56,415 bases of DNA from Microvirga arsenatis (GTDB taxonomy: Bacteria; Pseudomonadota; Alphaproteobacteria; Rhizobiales; Beijerinckiaceae): NCBI RefSeq assembly GCF_009910705.1, contig NZ_JAAAXJ010000019.1:1-56415 (forward strand), in the 5' to 3' direction. The notes beneath the pieces are model-generated. The model was not told where the DNA came from. It saw only the letters and a list, made by a program, of their open reading frames with translations, and made no database searches. This document shows positions 39,300 to 48,635 of the stretch, piece by piece. Both the position numbers and the translations under genes were made by a program. Within the stretch, counting starts at the first letter, position 1. Each line of letters begins with the position of its first letter.

Positions 39300-39788
39300 T
39301 CACTTGACGATGACGGTGGCTTTCATGCCGGACTCGTAGTGGCCCGGGATCAGGCAGGCGTACTCAAACGTGCCGGCCTTGGTGAAGCGCCAGACGATCT
39401 CGTTGGAGGTGCTCGGTGCGAGCCGCTTCCCGTTCGGATCGTCATGCTCCATATCCGGGTTCTGCTCCATCGCCACCTTGTGCTTGGCATTGTTCTGGAC
39501 CGAGTCGAGCATGAACTCATGGTCCACCTTCCCGGTGTTCTTGAGCACGAACTTCACCTGCTCGCCGCGCTTGATCTCAACCCGGTCGGGCTCGAACAGC
39601 ATCTTGGCGTCCTCGGTCTCCTTCATGGTGACCTCAATGGTCCGGGCGACGGGCTTCTTCGGGTCGCCCGGCTCGCCCGCTGCAAACGACTTGTGGCTGT
39701 GGCCGGCTTCTCCAGGCCCGGCGAACGCGAGCGTGGAGGAGAGGGCGAGCGCGCCCAGCGCGCCCGCGAGGGTAAGTGTACGAACCAT
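39300..39788 (-). CDS. Type 1 copper cupredoxin, periplasmic
   Basis: A 162-residue exported protein with a signal peptide (1-23), a His/Lys-rich mature N-terminus and a plastocyanin-like domain. The type 1 copper ligands are visible: His90 (VDHEFML), then Cys145, His150 and Met155 in CLIPGHYESGM. The spacing is that of auracyanin/azurin-like proteins. AAGGAG precedes the ATG at 39788. It lies directly after the multicopper oxidase gene (35 bp), suggesting it is the redox partner or copper carrier of that enzyme. Confidence 0.92.
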   Translation of the reverse strand: MVRTLTLAGALGALALSSTLAFAGPGEAGHSHKSFAAGEPGDPKKPVARTIEVTMKETEDAKMLFEPDRVEIKRGEQVKFVLKNTGKVDHEFMLDSVQNNAKHKVAMEQNPDMEHDDPNGKRLAPSTSNEIVWRFTKAGTFEYACLIPGHYESGMKATVIVK

Positions 39789-39823
39789 GATTGTTGCTCC
39801 TTCGGCGTTGGTTCTTGTAGGGA

Positions 39824-41242
39824 TCAGTGATTTTCGTGGCCGGTTGCGTTGGCTGCGCGGACCGGTCGCTTGCGGCGGTCGATGGCGCGGAACTCCGTCG
39901 CCTTGACGCCGCTGTCGGGTGAGGTCGCCCGAGCCGGCTCGGCGAGCTTCTCGCCGGTCCACTCATAGGCAACGGTTCCCTCCGGGTGCTTGTACCAACC
40001 CGGATCCTTGTAGTCGTCGGCCGCCAGACCGGGCCGCACCTTCACGACCGAGAACATGCCGCCCATCTCAACAGGCCCGAACTGGGCGAACCCCGTCATC
40101 ATCGGCAGCGTGTTGTCGGGCAGCGGCATCTCCATCGAGCCCATCTCGCCCATGCCGGCCGAGCCCATCGGCATGTAGCCCGGCGCGACCTTCTTGATGG
40201 CCGCCGCCGTCTTCTTCATGTTCACGCCGATATAGGTCTTCACGTCGTGGCCCATGGCGTTCATGGTGTGGTGCGACTTATGGCAGTGAATCGCCCAGTC
40301 GCCTGGCGCGTCGGCCACGAACTCGAAGGCGCGCATCTGCCCGACGGCCACGTCCACGGAGACTTCCGGCCACTGCGCTGCCTCCGGCACCCAGCCGCCG
40401 TCCGTGCACGTGACCTTGAAGTCGTAGCCGTGCATGTGGATCGGGTGGTTCGTCATGGTGAGATTGCCGAACCGAATGCGCACCTTGTCGCCCTGACGCA
40501 CCACGAGCGGGTCGATGCCGGGGAAGACGCGCGAGTTCCAGCACCAGAGGTTGAAGTCGAGCATCGTGTTGACCTTCGGGACGTAGCTTCCGGCCTCGAT
40601 GTCGAACGCATTGAGCAGGAACACGAAGTCGCGGTCGACACGGCGGAAGGCCGGATCGCGCGGGTGCACGACGAAGAAGCCCATCATGCCCATCGCCATC
40701 TGGACCATCTCGTCGGAATGCGGGTGATACATGAAGGTGCCGGACTTCTGACAGATGAACTCGTACACGAAGGTCTTGCCCGGCGGGATGTGCGGCTGGG
40801 TCAGGCCGCCCACGCCGTCCATGCCGTTCGGCAGGAGCTGGCCGTGCCAGTGCACCGCCGTGTTCTCCGGCAGCTTGTTGGTCACGAAGATGCGCACCTT
40901 GTCTCCCTCGACCGCTTCGATCGTTGGGCCGGGCGACTGGCCGTTATAGCCCCACAGATGCGCCTTCATGCCGGGGGCGAGTTCGCGCACGACGGGTTCG
41001 GCGACCAGGTGGAACTCCTTCCAGTCGCCGTTCTGCCGCCAGGGCAGGGTCCAGCCGTTGAGGGTGACGACGGGCTGGTAGTCCGGCCCGCTCTTCGGGT
41101 ACAGCGGCGGCTGCATCGTGGCCTCGGTCATGATCGGCGCCTCGGGCAGGCTCGCCGCTTGCGTGCGTCCGCTGATCATGCTGGCTCCGGCGAGGGCCAA
41201 GCCCCCGGCGCCAAGGAAACCTCTTCGCGAAAAGTCGGTCAT
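39824..41242 (-). CDS. Tat-exported multicopper oxidase
   Basis: A 472-residue oxidase with a Tat signal (SRRGFLGAGG). Copper motifs: HWHG (131-134), HPHS, HPIHMHG and HCHKSHHTMNAM, which supply type 1, 2 and 3 sites. A Met-rich stretch near the C-terminus (MPMGSAGMGEMGSMEMPL) resembles the substrate-copper region of CueO/CopA oxidases. It would oxidise Cu(I) in the periplasm. GAGGAC precedes the ATG. It is flanked by TolC-type and cupredoxin genes with gaps of 18 and 35 bp, so one operon. Confidence 0.94.
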   Translation of the reverse strand: MTDFSRRGFLGAGGLALAGASMISGRTQAASLPEAPIMTEATMQPPLYPKSGPDYQPVVTLNGWTLPWRQNGDWKEFHLVAEPVVRELAPGMKAHLWGYNGQSPGPTIEAVEGDKVRIFVTNKLPENTAVHWHGQLLPNGMDGVGGLTQPHIPPGKTFVYEFICQKSGTFMYHPHSDEMVQMAMGMMGFFVVHPRDPAFRRVDRDFVFLLNAFDIEAGSYVPKVNTMLDFNLWCWNSRVFPGIDPLVVRQGDKVRIRFGNLTMTNHPIHMHGYDFKVTCTDGGWVPEAAQWPEVSVDVAVGQMRAFEFVADAPGDWAIHCHKSHHTMNAMGHDVKTYIGVNMKKTAAAIKKVAPGYMPMGSAGMGEMGSMEMPLPDNTLPMMTGFAQFGPVEMGGMFSVVKVRPGLAADDYKDPGWYKHPEGTVAYEWTGEKLAEPARATSPDSGVKATEFRAIDRRKRPVRAANATGHENH

Positions 41243-41260
41243 GGGTTCGTCCTCAAGGGT

Positions 41261-42751
41261 TCAGTGTCCGCCGCCGGCGGCCGCACCGCCGGCCGCAGCG
41301 GTAGTGGCTTCCCCGCCTCCTTCGCCGCCGCTCACCCCGCCACCCACGAGGGCGGCCTTGAGATCGGTCGCGGCAATCCAGAAGTCGCGGCGGGCGTTGA
41401 TGGCGTCGACGTTGCTGAGAATGCGGGCACGCGCGTCGAGGATGAGCTGGCTCACGTCAACAAGCATGCCGCTGTATTGAAGCAGGGCCTCGTCTTGGAT
41501 CCTCTTCTGCAACGGCAGGACCCGGCTCTGGTAATGGCGGGCAAGATCGTAGTTGCCGCGGTAGCGCAGGTAGGCCTCGCGGGCCTCCGAACGGACGTTG
41601 ACGGCTCGCTCCGCGAGACGGTTGGCTGCCGCCATGTATGCTTCCTGCGCGCCGCGCGTCGCCGTGGCCCCAAAGTCGAAGATCGGGATCGTGAACTCGA
41701 CCTCGAGCCCACGCCTGTTGATCTTCTCCTTCTCGATCTCGACCTCCCCGTGGTCGACCGAGACGGACTTCGCGCGCTCGTAGCTGGAGAGGCCGGCGAG
41801 CTCGATATCGGTCACGAAGCGGGTCGCGTTGGTCAGGCCGTACTGCCCTGCGACCGCATTCAGGTCGTGACGCAGGGCCTGCAGGTCGACGCGTTGCTCC
41901 AAGGCCCGGCGCTCGATGTCCTTGGCACTGGCGATGCGGGCCGGCAGGGGCGGCAACGAGTTCGGCAGGCGGAAGTCGATGTCGCGTCCCCAGAGGCCGA
42001 GCTGCCGGATCAGGCGTTCGCGGGCGACCTTCTGCTCGATGCGGGCGCGGGCGAGCTGGGCTCCCAGCTCCTGGTAGAAGGCGTGCTCGCGGGCCTGCTC
42101 CAGCTTGTTGAGGGCGCCGCTCTCGCCGAGCTGCTTGGCGAGTTCGGACGCCGTCTCCGCCGTTCCGAGCGCCTGCTGCATGAAGGCGACCTGCTGGTTG
42201 GCCGCGATCGCACGATAGTATTCGCGGCGGGTTTCGGCAGCGAGCCGCAGGACGGCCTCGGCGGTCCGGAACTGGGCCGCTCGGAAGCGCTGTTCGGCGA
42301 TGGCGGCTCGCGCCGGAAGGGTCGCCAGCTCGAACAGCCCGATCAGTATCTGCCGCTCGATCTCGAGTTCCAGGCTGCCGCCGAGACGCGACAGGGACAC
42401 GGTCGGGTTCGGCGGTAAGGTGGCCCGGATGAATTCGGCCTCTGAGACGCCAAGCTCGTTGAAGGCAACCTGCAGGCCGCGGTTCTTCAGGAGGGCAATC
42501 TGGACGGCACTGTCCGCGGTGAGAGGGCGTTTCAGGAGGTCTTCAACGCGTTGCTGGATTGCGAGAGCCTCAGCCTCGGTGGAAACCTTGACGACGTCCT
42601 TGTTGAGTTCGGTGTAGGCGAGCGTTTGTGCCGTCGACAGCCCACCATCCGCCGAGAACGAGACGCAGCCCCCGAGAAGCAGGCTGAGGGCAACGCCCGC
42701 AAGCAGCCCTGGCCGTGATATCGATCCCCTTGTGCACTCTTGTTGATTCAT
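41261..42751 (-). CDS. TolC-family outer-membrane factor (CusC-like lipoprotein)
   Basis: A 496-residue outer-membrane efflux protein. It starts with a lipoprotein signal (LLLGGC, Cys at about residue 28), then two TolC-type repeats of long helices (DLLKRPLTADSAVQIALLKNRGLQVAFNELG is the first repeat start) and a Gly/Ala-rich His-ended C-terminus. It should be the outer-membrane exit for the RND pump encoded at 22.6 kb; no other outer-membrane factor is in the window. AAGGAAGG precedes the ATG at 42751. It lies 18 bp before the multicopper oxidase gene. Confidence 0.92.
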   Translation of the reverse strand: MNQQECTRGSISRPGLLAGVALSLLLGGCVSFSADGGLSTAQTLAYTELNKDVVKVSTEAEALAIQQRVEDLLKRPLTADSAVQIALLKNRGLQVAFNELGVSEAEFIRATLPPNPTVSLSRLGGSLELEIERQILIGLFELATLPARAAIAEQRFRAAQFRTAEAVLRLAAETRREYYRAIAANQQVAFMQQALGTAETASELAKQLGESGALNKLEQAREHAFYQELGAQLARARIEQKVARERLIRQLGLWGRDIDFRLPNSLPPLPARIASAKDIERRALEQRVDLQALRHDLNAVAGQYGLTNATRFVTDIELAGLSSYERAKSVSVDHGEVEIEKEKINRRGLEVEFTIPIFDFGATATRGAQEAYMAAANRLAERAVNVRSEAREAYLRYRGNYDLARHYQSRVLPLQKRIQDEALLQYSGMLVDVSQLILDARARILSNVDAINARRDFWIAATDLKAALVGGGVSGGEGGGEATTAAAGGAAAGGGH

Positions 42752-42825
42752 TCTGGTGCCTTCCTTGCGCGTGCCTTGCCGCGCCGCCCCCGGGCGGCTG
42801 ATGTCGTGATGGTTCTGGGCATGGG

Positions 42826-43089
42826 TCATCGTCCCCGCCGGGCGGCGTCGTCCGAGTCGCCCCGCTCGGGATCAGTCCCGGCTCCGGGTGCGACCCGCCG
42901 GTTGAGCTCGCGCCAGTCGCCAGGCTCAACGACGTCGTAACTGCGGATACCGGCCGTCACGGCGGTGTAGCCGGGGCTTCGGGTGCCAACGGCGGGATCG
43001 GCGGGCGCGGCCAGGTAAGCGGGAGGGGTGGTGGGCACGCACGCGCCAAGGCCGAGGCCAAGGGCGACAAAGGGAATTAGCTTAATCAT
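42826..43089 (-). CDS. Small lipoprotein
   Basis: An 87-residue protein with a lipoprotein signal (IKLIPFVALGLGLGAC), a proline-rich start of the mature part, and a short charged region with VTAGIRSYDVVEPGDWRELNRRVAPG. The latter is recurrent in small lipoproteins beside TolC/RND genes in this group of bacteria by my reading; no known function. GGAGATAG precedes the ATG. Its stop is 75 bp before the TolC-type gene. Confidence 0.75.
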   Translation of the reverse strand: MIKLIPFVALGLGLGACVPTTPPAYLAAPADPAVGTRSPGYTAVTAGIRSYDVVEPGDWRELNRRVAPGAGTDPERGDSDDAARRGR

Positions 43090-43290
43090 GGGGTCTATCT
43101 CCGGGCGGACCTCTACAGGGCGGCTCTGAATCGGGGTCGCCTGCTGGCGGACAACGGGTCCATCCATCACGGGCCTGACGTTCTGATCGCGTTCTGGAAA
43201 GGGTGACCGGTTCGAGCTTCAGGACGGTCGCAGCCAGCTCTCAGGAGCGGGCGCGCCGATTCGTGCGGGCCCTAGCGGCCCGCGCCTGGC

Positions 43291-43692
43291 TCAGACGGTT
43301 CGGGGGGGCCTGTCGAGGCCGCCGATGGTGATTTCCTCAACCTGCTCGTCGCGGGTCATAGCCATAGAGACCTGCGAGACGGCCGGAGAGTGGAGGTTCT
43401 GTGGTGCAGGGATCTGAAAGGCATGGCAAGTGCCCATGCTGCAGCAGATCACACCCGTGCAGTCTTGGGTGTCGGGATCTTGATCATCTGAAATGCCTAA
43501 AGCACCAGTGTCGAAAGACACCTGCTGATCAGCGTGTGAATGATCTCCGTCCGCTTCTCCATGCGAATGCCCAATCGCGGTCAACACAGTGTGCTGATGT
43601 GCAGCTTGTGCAGCCCCCTGCGGCCCAGAGATCGGAAGGATCGCCATGGTGATCGCAAGCAGCGCAACAATGATGGTGCCCATCAGTCGCAA
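43291..43692 (-). CDS. Small His/Cys exported protein with RPPR tail at a CueR-type promoter
   Basis: About 133 residues: membrane or signal segment (MGTIIVALLAITMAILPIS), His-rich part (HQHTVLTAIGHSHGEADGDHSHAD), Cys motif VICCSMGTCHAF, and the tail IGGLDRPPRTV. The start is uncertain: a TTG with GGAG ten bases upstream is taken, an ATG three codons later is possible, and an ATG at 43752 is less likely. It heads the minus-strand copper operon (lipoprotein, TolC, oxidase, cupredoxin, CusF) and is preceded by a CueR-type promoter. This ties the RPP[KR] family to copper control. Confidence 0.72.
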   Translation of the reverse strand: MRLMGTIIVALLAITMAILPISGPQGAAQAAHQHTVLTAIGHSHGEADGDHSHADQQVSFDTGALGISDDQDPDTQDCTGVICCSMGTCHAFQIPAPQNLHSPAVSQVSMAMTRDEQVEEITIGGLDRPPRTV

Positions 43693-43843
43693 GTGAGGGG
43701 AGCTCCTGTTTACTAGGGGTAGATATGTGTCACGAAAGTTCGGATTCGACAAGCGGGAACCGGACTAGGTTTGGGTCGGGATCCAACCGGACGGAATGGC
43801 GCGTAAGAGCATCCAAATCCTCAGCTCTGCAACATTCCCGAAG

Positions 43844-43874
43844 TGCTTAAGGCTTCCCACCGTGGTAAGGTCAA
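43844..43874 (-). promoter_or_regulatory. CueR-type promoter for the periplasmic copper operon
   Basis: On the minus strand TTGACC, a 19-bp spacer holding CTTACCACGGTGGGAAG, then TAAGCA. It directs transcription toward the small His/Cys gene at 43692 with a leader of about 150 nt. Confidence 0.75.
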
Positions 43875-44013
43875 GCAGTGTAAATGGGAAATCTCATTGG
43901 ATCTGCGACAATCTGCAGCCAAGCCTGCCGCGACACCTTGCATCGCTGTGTTCAGTAGCTGCTTCATACCGGTGGGCCTGACGTCTATAGGATCTTGGAG
44001 TCAGGAGATCCTC

Positions 44014-44225
44014 ATGACGGCCGCCAAAATTTCGGTTTGGGATCCGATTATCCGCATTATCCACTGGCTGCTCGCCGCTGCGGTCCTCTTCAACTGGTAC
44101 ACAGACCAGCCTCTGTGGCTTCACACTTGGACTGGTTATCTTGCTGCCGCCCTTGTCGCCTCACGTGTGCTTTGGGGGTGCATTGGTCCGGAAAATGCAC
44201 GGTTTGTCAGTTTCGTTCAAGGCGA
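44014..44225 (+). pseudogene. Truncated cytochrome b (b561/Ni-Fe-hydrogenase type)
   Basis: The frame starting MTAAKISVWDP matches the N-terminus of diheme cytochrome b-type membrane proteins: VWDPIIRIIHWLL (His ligand helix), then LHTWTGYLAAALVASRVLWGCIGP and ARFVSF. Such proteins have about 180-220 residues, but similarity stops near residue 70, where transposase-derived sequence begins. GGAG-type sequence precedes the ATG. So this is a gene cut by an insertion. The exact junction (44216-44235) cannot be fixed by eye. Confidence 0.75.
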
Positions 44226-45084
44226 CCATCAGCAAGGAGGGTGGAAACCCCTCCTGGTCGGTCCGCCACCGCACCCGAAGTGGCGCCTCCGTCCCTGTGG
44301 TCGGAACATCGTCCATCAGGCAGAAGTTCTGGACCCAGGCCTGCCGCAACAACTCAACAGCCGGGATCTGTCGCAGCCAAATTGGCGCACCAGGAGCCAT
44401 GATGGCCGCAAGCAACTGATGACCATCACGACCAATCTGCTCGGCGTGGGCGCGCCGCTTCGCCTCGCCTTGCGGCACCTCGTGATCGCCAGCCCGCCGG
44501 TCATAGCGCTCCAGCCAGGCAGGATCCGCCTCAGCGCGCAGCCACTCGGGGGCCGCGATCGCCAAGGCATTCAGGGCAGCCCGCAGGGTCTCGGTCACGC
44601 ATTCGAGGCGGTTCAGGAAGCGGACGGCTCCGAGCACATGGGTGGAGTCGGTGCGCTGCCGGCCCCGGGCGTTCAGTAGCTTCAGGTCACGGCACAGCGC
44701 CAGGAGAGTGTCGAGCAGTTGCTCTTCCGCGCCTCCTGCCACGAGACGGCCGCGGAACTCGCTTAGAACCGAAGCGTCGAAACCAGGATCGGTCAGCTCC
44801 AATCCCAGGAGATACTTCCAGTCGATGCGACCGCGGACAGCATCGGCCGCCCGCCGGTCGGACAGGTTCTCGGCGAACTGGAGCAGGGTCACCAGCGCCA
44901 GCCGCCATGGGCATTCCGCCGGTTGTCCGCGATGGGCGAAGAGCGGCGCGAACTGGGCGTCGGTGAAGATCGTCCCAAGGTGGTCGCGCAAGCGCAGATA
45001 GGGATTGCCTTGGGGAAAGGCTGCACGGGCGACGGTCGCGGTCGAAGTTGGAACATCACCACTCACGGTGGGGCGAAGCGACAT
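44226..45084 (-). mobile_element. IS1182-family transposase remnant, C-terminus lost
   Basis: The frame from the ATG at 45084 (GGAGGG upstream) reads as the N-terminal two thirds of an IS1182/IS5-like transposase with the DUF772-type start (NPYLRLRDHLGTIFTDAQFAPLF, WRLALVTLLQFAENLSDRRAADAVRGRIDWKYLLGLEL) and the RTDSTHVLGAVR catalytic Asp region. It ends near PPSLL, where full-length enzymes continue for about 200 residues, and then runs antisense through the cytochrome b fragment. The element is therefore incomplete and joined directly to the cut cytochrome gene. Terminal inverted repeats were not identified; 45085-45316 holds no gene and is probably its outer end. Confidence 0.8.
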
Positions 45085-45316
45085 GGAACCCTCCAGGTCT
45101 GGACCCAAGCCCCTACAGCCTGAACGCAGACCTCCCCTCAACCGCTCCAACGCATTCGCCAGCAGTATCTTTCGCGGTGCAAGTCCAGTCGTGCTCATGC
45201 CCGAGATCCTGCCATAGACCAGAACTCTGGCCAACTTGACAGTACCAATGCAATGGTGTCGCCTAAACGAGGTCGCCGGCCGCCGTGGCCGGCTCCTCGA
45301 AAGGAGCAGTCAGTTT

Positions 45317-46948
45317 TCAATCGGGCAATGGAGTGCGGCTCTGCTGCTGGACAGGATCACTGGGCCCGCCTCCGGAGGGCGGGTGTACCGCTCGGGAGGA
45401 CGTCGCTCGCGTAGAGGCGTAGTGCATGATGGCGGTTGGGATCAGCGCAATCACAAAGATCAGGGTCACCACCAGGAACCCGTCGCGAAATGCTGCGGTG
45501 TTCGCCTGGATGACGACCATCTGCGCTAGGAACTGCGAGGCTGCCGCCATCGCCTGGGTGTCGGGCAGGCCCGCGGTGTGCACGATGCTGCCGACCTCCT
45601 GCAGGAGCGCCATTGTGGCGGGATTGTCGCTCGTCTGCGTCGCTGCGAAGGCGTCGGCGTGCAGCATCGTGCGGCGCTCCATAAACACCGCGAGCAGGTT
45701 GACACCAAAGGCGCCGCCGAGCTGTCGGATGAAATTCATAGCGCCCGAGCCCTGCCCGATCAGCTCGCGGGGGAGCGTCTTCAGCGGCCCGGCCGAGATG
45801 GCCGGGAAGACGAAGCCGAGCCCGACCCGCGACAGGATCGTCCACCACGCCAACGTCCAGAATCCGGTATTGATCTCGACGGCGGCGGTCAGCCAGGACG
45901 ACCAAGCGAAGAGCGCCATGCCGCCCCCGATAAGCAGCGTGGCCGGCAGCTTGTCGGAGAGCTGCCCCGCCAGCGGAAAGATGAACACCAGCACGAAACC
46001 CGAGGGCATAAGCAGGAGCCCCGCCTGGGTCGGCGTGAGGCCCTGGATCGTCTGCACGAACAGCGGCACCAGGTAGGTCGAGCCGAAGAGCCCGGCGCCC
46101 ATGACGAAGGCGACAACGGAAGCCGAGGCGAAGGGCACGTTGCGGAAGAGCCGCAGGTCGAGCATCGGCTTCGCCGTACGCAGCTCCCAGGCGACGAAGC
46201 CGACCGCGGCAGCAGCAGAGATGGCGAACTGGAGCAGGATCGGGTCCGAACTCCACCCGAGCCGCTGCGCGTTGGTGAGCGCGTTCAGCAGAGAGGCGAG
46301 AAACACCACAAGCAGCCCGAGGCCGGTCCAGTCGAAGCCAGGGCGCGGCCCAACCGCATCGCGGCCCGGCACGAACAGGTTCGCGAGCACAATCGCCATG
46401 ACGCTCGGCGGCAGGCCGAGATAGAACACCCAGCGCCAGTCGAACGCGTCGATCAGCAGGCCGCCGAGCCAGGGGCCGAGCGCCGGGGCCAGCACCACGC
46501 CGATGCCGAAGATGCCCATCGCAGCGCCGCGCTTGTCGGGCGGAAAGACGCGGAAGAGCAGGATCATGCTCAATGGCTGCACCACGCCCGCGGCCGCTCC
46601 CTGCACCACGCGCGCCAGCGTCAGGACGCCCTGATTCGGCGCGAGCCCCCCGAGCACCGATCCTCCGAGGAAAACCGCGAGCGCCACGTTCAGCGACAGC
46701 CGCAGCCCAAAGGCCCGGTCGGCCCAGTCGCCGAGCAGCATCGTCGCGGTCATCGCCGCGAGAAAGCCGGTCGAGAGCCACTGCGCCTGCACAGCACTGA
46801 TACCGAAGGCGCCCATCACGTCAGGTATCGCGACATTCACGATCGTCGTCGAGAGCACGACCGAAATCGTCGCAATCATCACCGTGCCGGTCGCATAGGC
46901 CCGGTAGACCGGACCGTAGCGTTGGAAAAGTGCCTCAGTTGCCGACAT
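45317..46948 (-). CDS. DHA2-family (EmrB-like) drug efflux transporter
   Basis: A 543-residue MFS transporter of the 14-helix DHA2 type: TTIVNVAIPDVMGAF in helix 1, the basic loop GDWADRAFGLR, and motif C in helix 5 (GIGVVLAPALGPWLGG). It would export hydrophobic drugs with an EmrA-type adaptor. Its start overlaps the adaptor gene by 14 bp, and a MarR regulator lies just upstream, making a marR-emrA-emrB operon. The C-terminal tail is polar and Pro/Ser-rich. No metal link is seen. Confidence 0.93.
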   Translation of the reverse strand: MSATEALFQRYGPVYRAYATGTVMIATISVVLSTTIVNVAIPDVMGAFGISAVQAQWLSTGFLAAMTATMLLGDWADRAFGLRLSLNVALAVFLGGSVLGGLAPNQGVLTLARVVQGAAAGVVQPLSMILLFRVFPPDKRGAAMGIFGIGVVLAPALGPWLGGLLIDAFDWRWVFYLGLPPSVMAIVLANLFVPGRDAVGPRPGFDWTGLGLLVVFLASLLNALTNAQRLGWSSDPILLQFAISAAAAVGFVAWELRTAKPMLDLRLFRNVPFASASVVAFVMGAGLFGSTYLVPLFVQTIQGLTPTQAGLLLMPSGFVLVFIFPLAGQLSDKLPATLLIGGGMALFAWSSWLTAAVEINTGFWTLAWWTILSRVGLGFVFPAISAGPLKTLPRELIGQGSGAMNFIRQLGGAFGVNLLAVFMERRTMLHADAFAATQTSDNPATMALLQEVGSIVHTAGLPDTQAMAAASQFLAQMVVIQANTAAFRDGFLVVTLIFVIALIPTAIMHYASTRATSSRAVHPPSGGGPSDPVQQQSRTPLPD

Positions 46949-48134
46949 CGATGCTCAACACCACCATCATTCCAGGCGACAGAACCTCGCCCCCGGTGTC
47001 AATCGAGACTCGGATCGGCACCCGCTGTGTCACCTTTGTGAAATTACCGCTGGGGTTGGGGCTTGGGAGCAGCGCGAGCTGGCTGGTTGCGGCGCCGCCG
47101 ACGCGCTCGACTTCGCCGCGGAACTCACGGCCAGGGTAGGCGTCGACCGAGATCGTCGCGGGCGCGCCGACGCGTATCTTGCGGAAGTCCGTTTCTTTCA
47201 CATTCGCGTCCACCCAGACCTCGTCCGGCCGGTGGTAGATGAGAAGCCGGGTGCCCGGCGTGACGTATTCGCCCTGATCGACGAAGGTCGCATCCACCAC
47301 GCCGGCGAACGCCGCCGACACCTTACTGCTTCGCAGGTCGATCAGCTTTTGCGCCCGCTCCGCCTCCAGGCCGGTCTTCTCGGCCGCCAACTTTGCGATC
47401 TGGCGGTCTATGATGGCGAGCTGACCGGCGTCGGACTGGACTACGTCCAGATTGGCCCGGGCGGTTTCGATGGCGGCCGCCGCCGCCAGCTCCTGCTGAC
47501 GCGCGGTATCGAGCCTAGCCTGCGCGTCCTCCTTGGCCTGCGGCGTCGCGATCCGCCGGCTTGCCAGCGTGGCGATCCGGTCGAAATGGCTCTGTACGTT
47601 GCGCAATTCCGCCTCGCTCGCGGCGTGGTTCGCCTCGGCGGCGGTGATCTGGGCCCGCGCTGCGGCAAGGCGGCTCTCGATCTGCGAGCGGATCATGTCC
47701 TTTTGGGCACGAAGCTGCTCGACCTGCGCGTCGAGCGCGGCGATTCGCGCCTCCGTGCCGGCAATGACGAGCTCGGCCGGCTCGGGATCAAGGGACACCA
47801 GCAGTTCGCCTGCCTCGATGCGCTCGCCCGCCGTGACCGGAATCGCCAGTACCTCGCCGCTGACTTCGCTGGAAACCGTGACAAGGCTGGCGGCAATGCG
47901 AGCATCATCAATCGAGACATGGGACCAGCGCGCCACGAGCCAGCGACCGCCGAAGACGGCGAGCGCCGCGATTGCCATCAGGAGAATGCCGATGCGCAGC
48001 GGGCGCCTGCGCCACCGGGCAGGCGGTGCCTCCGCCGCCTCGAGCGGCACAGCGGGCGCGACCTCCGGCATTGGCTCAGTACGGTCGAGCTTTCTCTCGT
48101 CGGCGTCCCTGCGGAGTTCAGTAATCTTGTTCAC
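46935..48134 (-). CDS. HlyD/EmrA-family periplasmic adaptor
   Basis: A 399-residue membrane-fusion protein with an N-terminal cytoplasmic tail, one membrane helix (about residues 47-68), a lipoyl-like half motif (VSSEVSGEVLAIPVTAGERIEAGELL), a long coiled coil (about 125-225) and a beta-barrel end. The GTG start overlaps the MarR stop (GTGA), and its end overlaps the transporter start. It couples the DHA2 transporter to an outer-membrane channel. Confidence 0.92.
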   Translation of the reverse strand: MNKITELRRDADERKLDRTEPMPEVAPAVPLEAAEAPPARWRRRPLRIGILLMAIAALAVFGGRWLVARWSHVSIDDARIAASLVTVSSEVSGEVLAIPVTAGERIEAGELLVSLDPEPAELVIAGTEARIAALDAQVEQLRAQKDMIRSQIESRLAAARAQITAAEANHAASEAELRNVQSHFDRIATLASRRIATPQAKEDAQARLDTARQQELAAAAAIETARANLDVVQSDAGQLAIIDRQIAKLAAEKTGLEAERAQKLIDLRSSKVSAAFAGVVDATFVDQGEYVTPGTRLLIYHRPDEVWVDANVKETDFRKIRVGAPATISVDAYPGREFRGEVERVGGAATSQLALLPSPNPSGNFTKVTQRVPIRVSIDTGGEVLSPGMMVVLSIDVGN

Positions 48135-48559
48135 TCGGTCTGCTCCAACCGTTCGGCAATGAGCGCAAGAACCCGTCGGGCGACGGACAGGTCGTCGGTG
48201 GCGATCCCTTCGAGAAGCTCCCTCCGTGTCGCATCGGCGATCTTTCGGATCTCCCGCAGCACCGGATCCGCGGCCTCGGTCAGGCGGACGCGCTTCGCCC
48301 GCCGATCATCCGGGCAGGATTGACGCTCGATCAGCCCCTGCGCCTCGAGCCCGTCGAGGATTCGGACCAGCGTCGGTCCTTCAACGCCCAGTGTTGCAGC
48401 GAGGTCGCGCTGGGTCAGGCCGTCCGCCCGCGAGAGCGCCAGAAGCGCCACCCAGCGCGCTTGGGTGAGTCCCCTGGCGCGCAGGCGCGAGTCCAGCCGG
48501 GTCCGCCAGCGGCGGGCCACCTTCCCGAGCTCCATTGCGAATTCCACGTCTTCCGTCAT
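48131..48559 (-). CDS. MarR-family transcriptional regulator
   Basis: A 142-residue winged-helix regulator: GLTQARWVALLALSRADGLTQRDLAATLGVEGPTLVRILDGLEAQGLIER and the wing DDRRAKRVRLT. It is likely the repressor of the efflux genes with which it is translationally coupled. A palindrome (48575-48587) lies 16 bp upstream of the chosen ATG, in the divergent region with the universal stress gene. An upstream extension to 48646 runs through that operator and is rejected. Confidence 0.92.
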   Translation of the reverse strand: MTEDVEFAMELGKVARRWRTRLDSRLRARGLTQARWVALLALSRADGLTQRDLAATLGVEGPTLVRILDGLEAQGLIERQSCPDDRRAKRVRLTEAADPVLREIRKIADATRRELLEGIATDDLSVARRVLALIAERLEQTE

Positions 48560-48574
48560 GCACCTTGATTGCTC

Positions 48575-48587
48575 CCTATCAAATAGG
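48575..48587. promoter_or_regulatory. Likely MarR operator
   Basis: CCTAT and ATAGG arms around CAA, with AT-rich TATATA next to it, in the 76-bp region between divergent marR-type and usp genes. Its position fits autorepression by the MarR protein. Confidence 0.55.
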
Positions 48588-48635
48588 ATGCTATATATGT
48601 GCCGAGGCGTCGATTGGCAAGCAGGACCCCATCGG

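Noticed and set aside
43843..44679. Plus-strand 278-codon protein starting with cytochrome b-like sequence
   Set aside because: Only residues 58 to about 128 are cytochrome b-like; the N-terminal part is leader and the rest is antisense transposase sequence, so it is treated as a truncated gene.
45357..46781. 474-codon minus-strand frame inside the drug transporter
   Set aside because: Same strand but other frame than the DHA2 transporter, which has full membrane motifs; this one has none.
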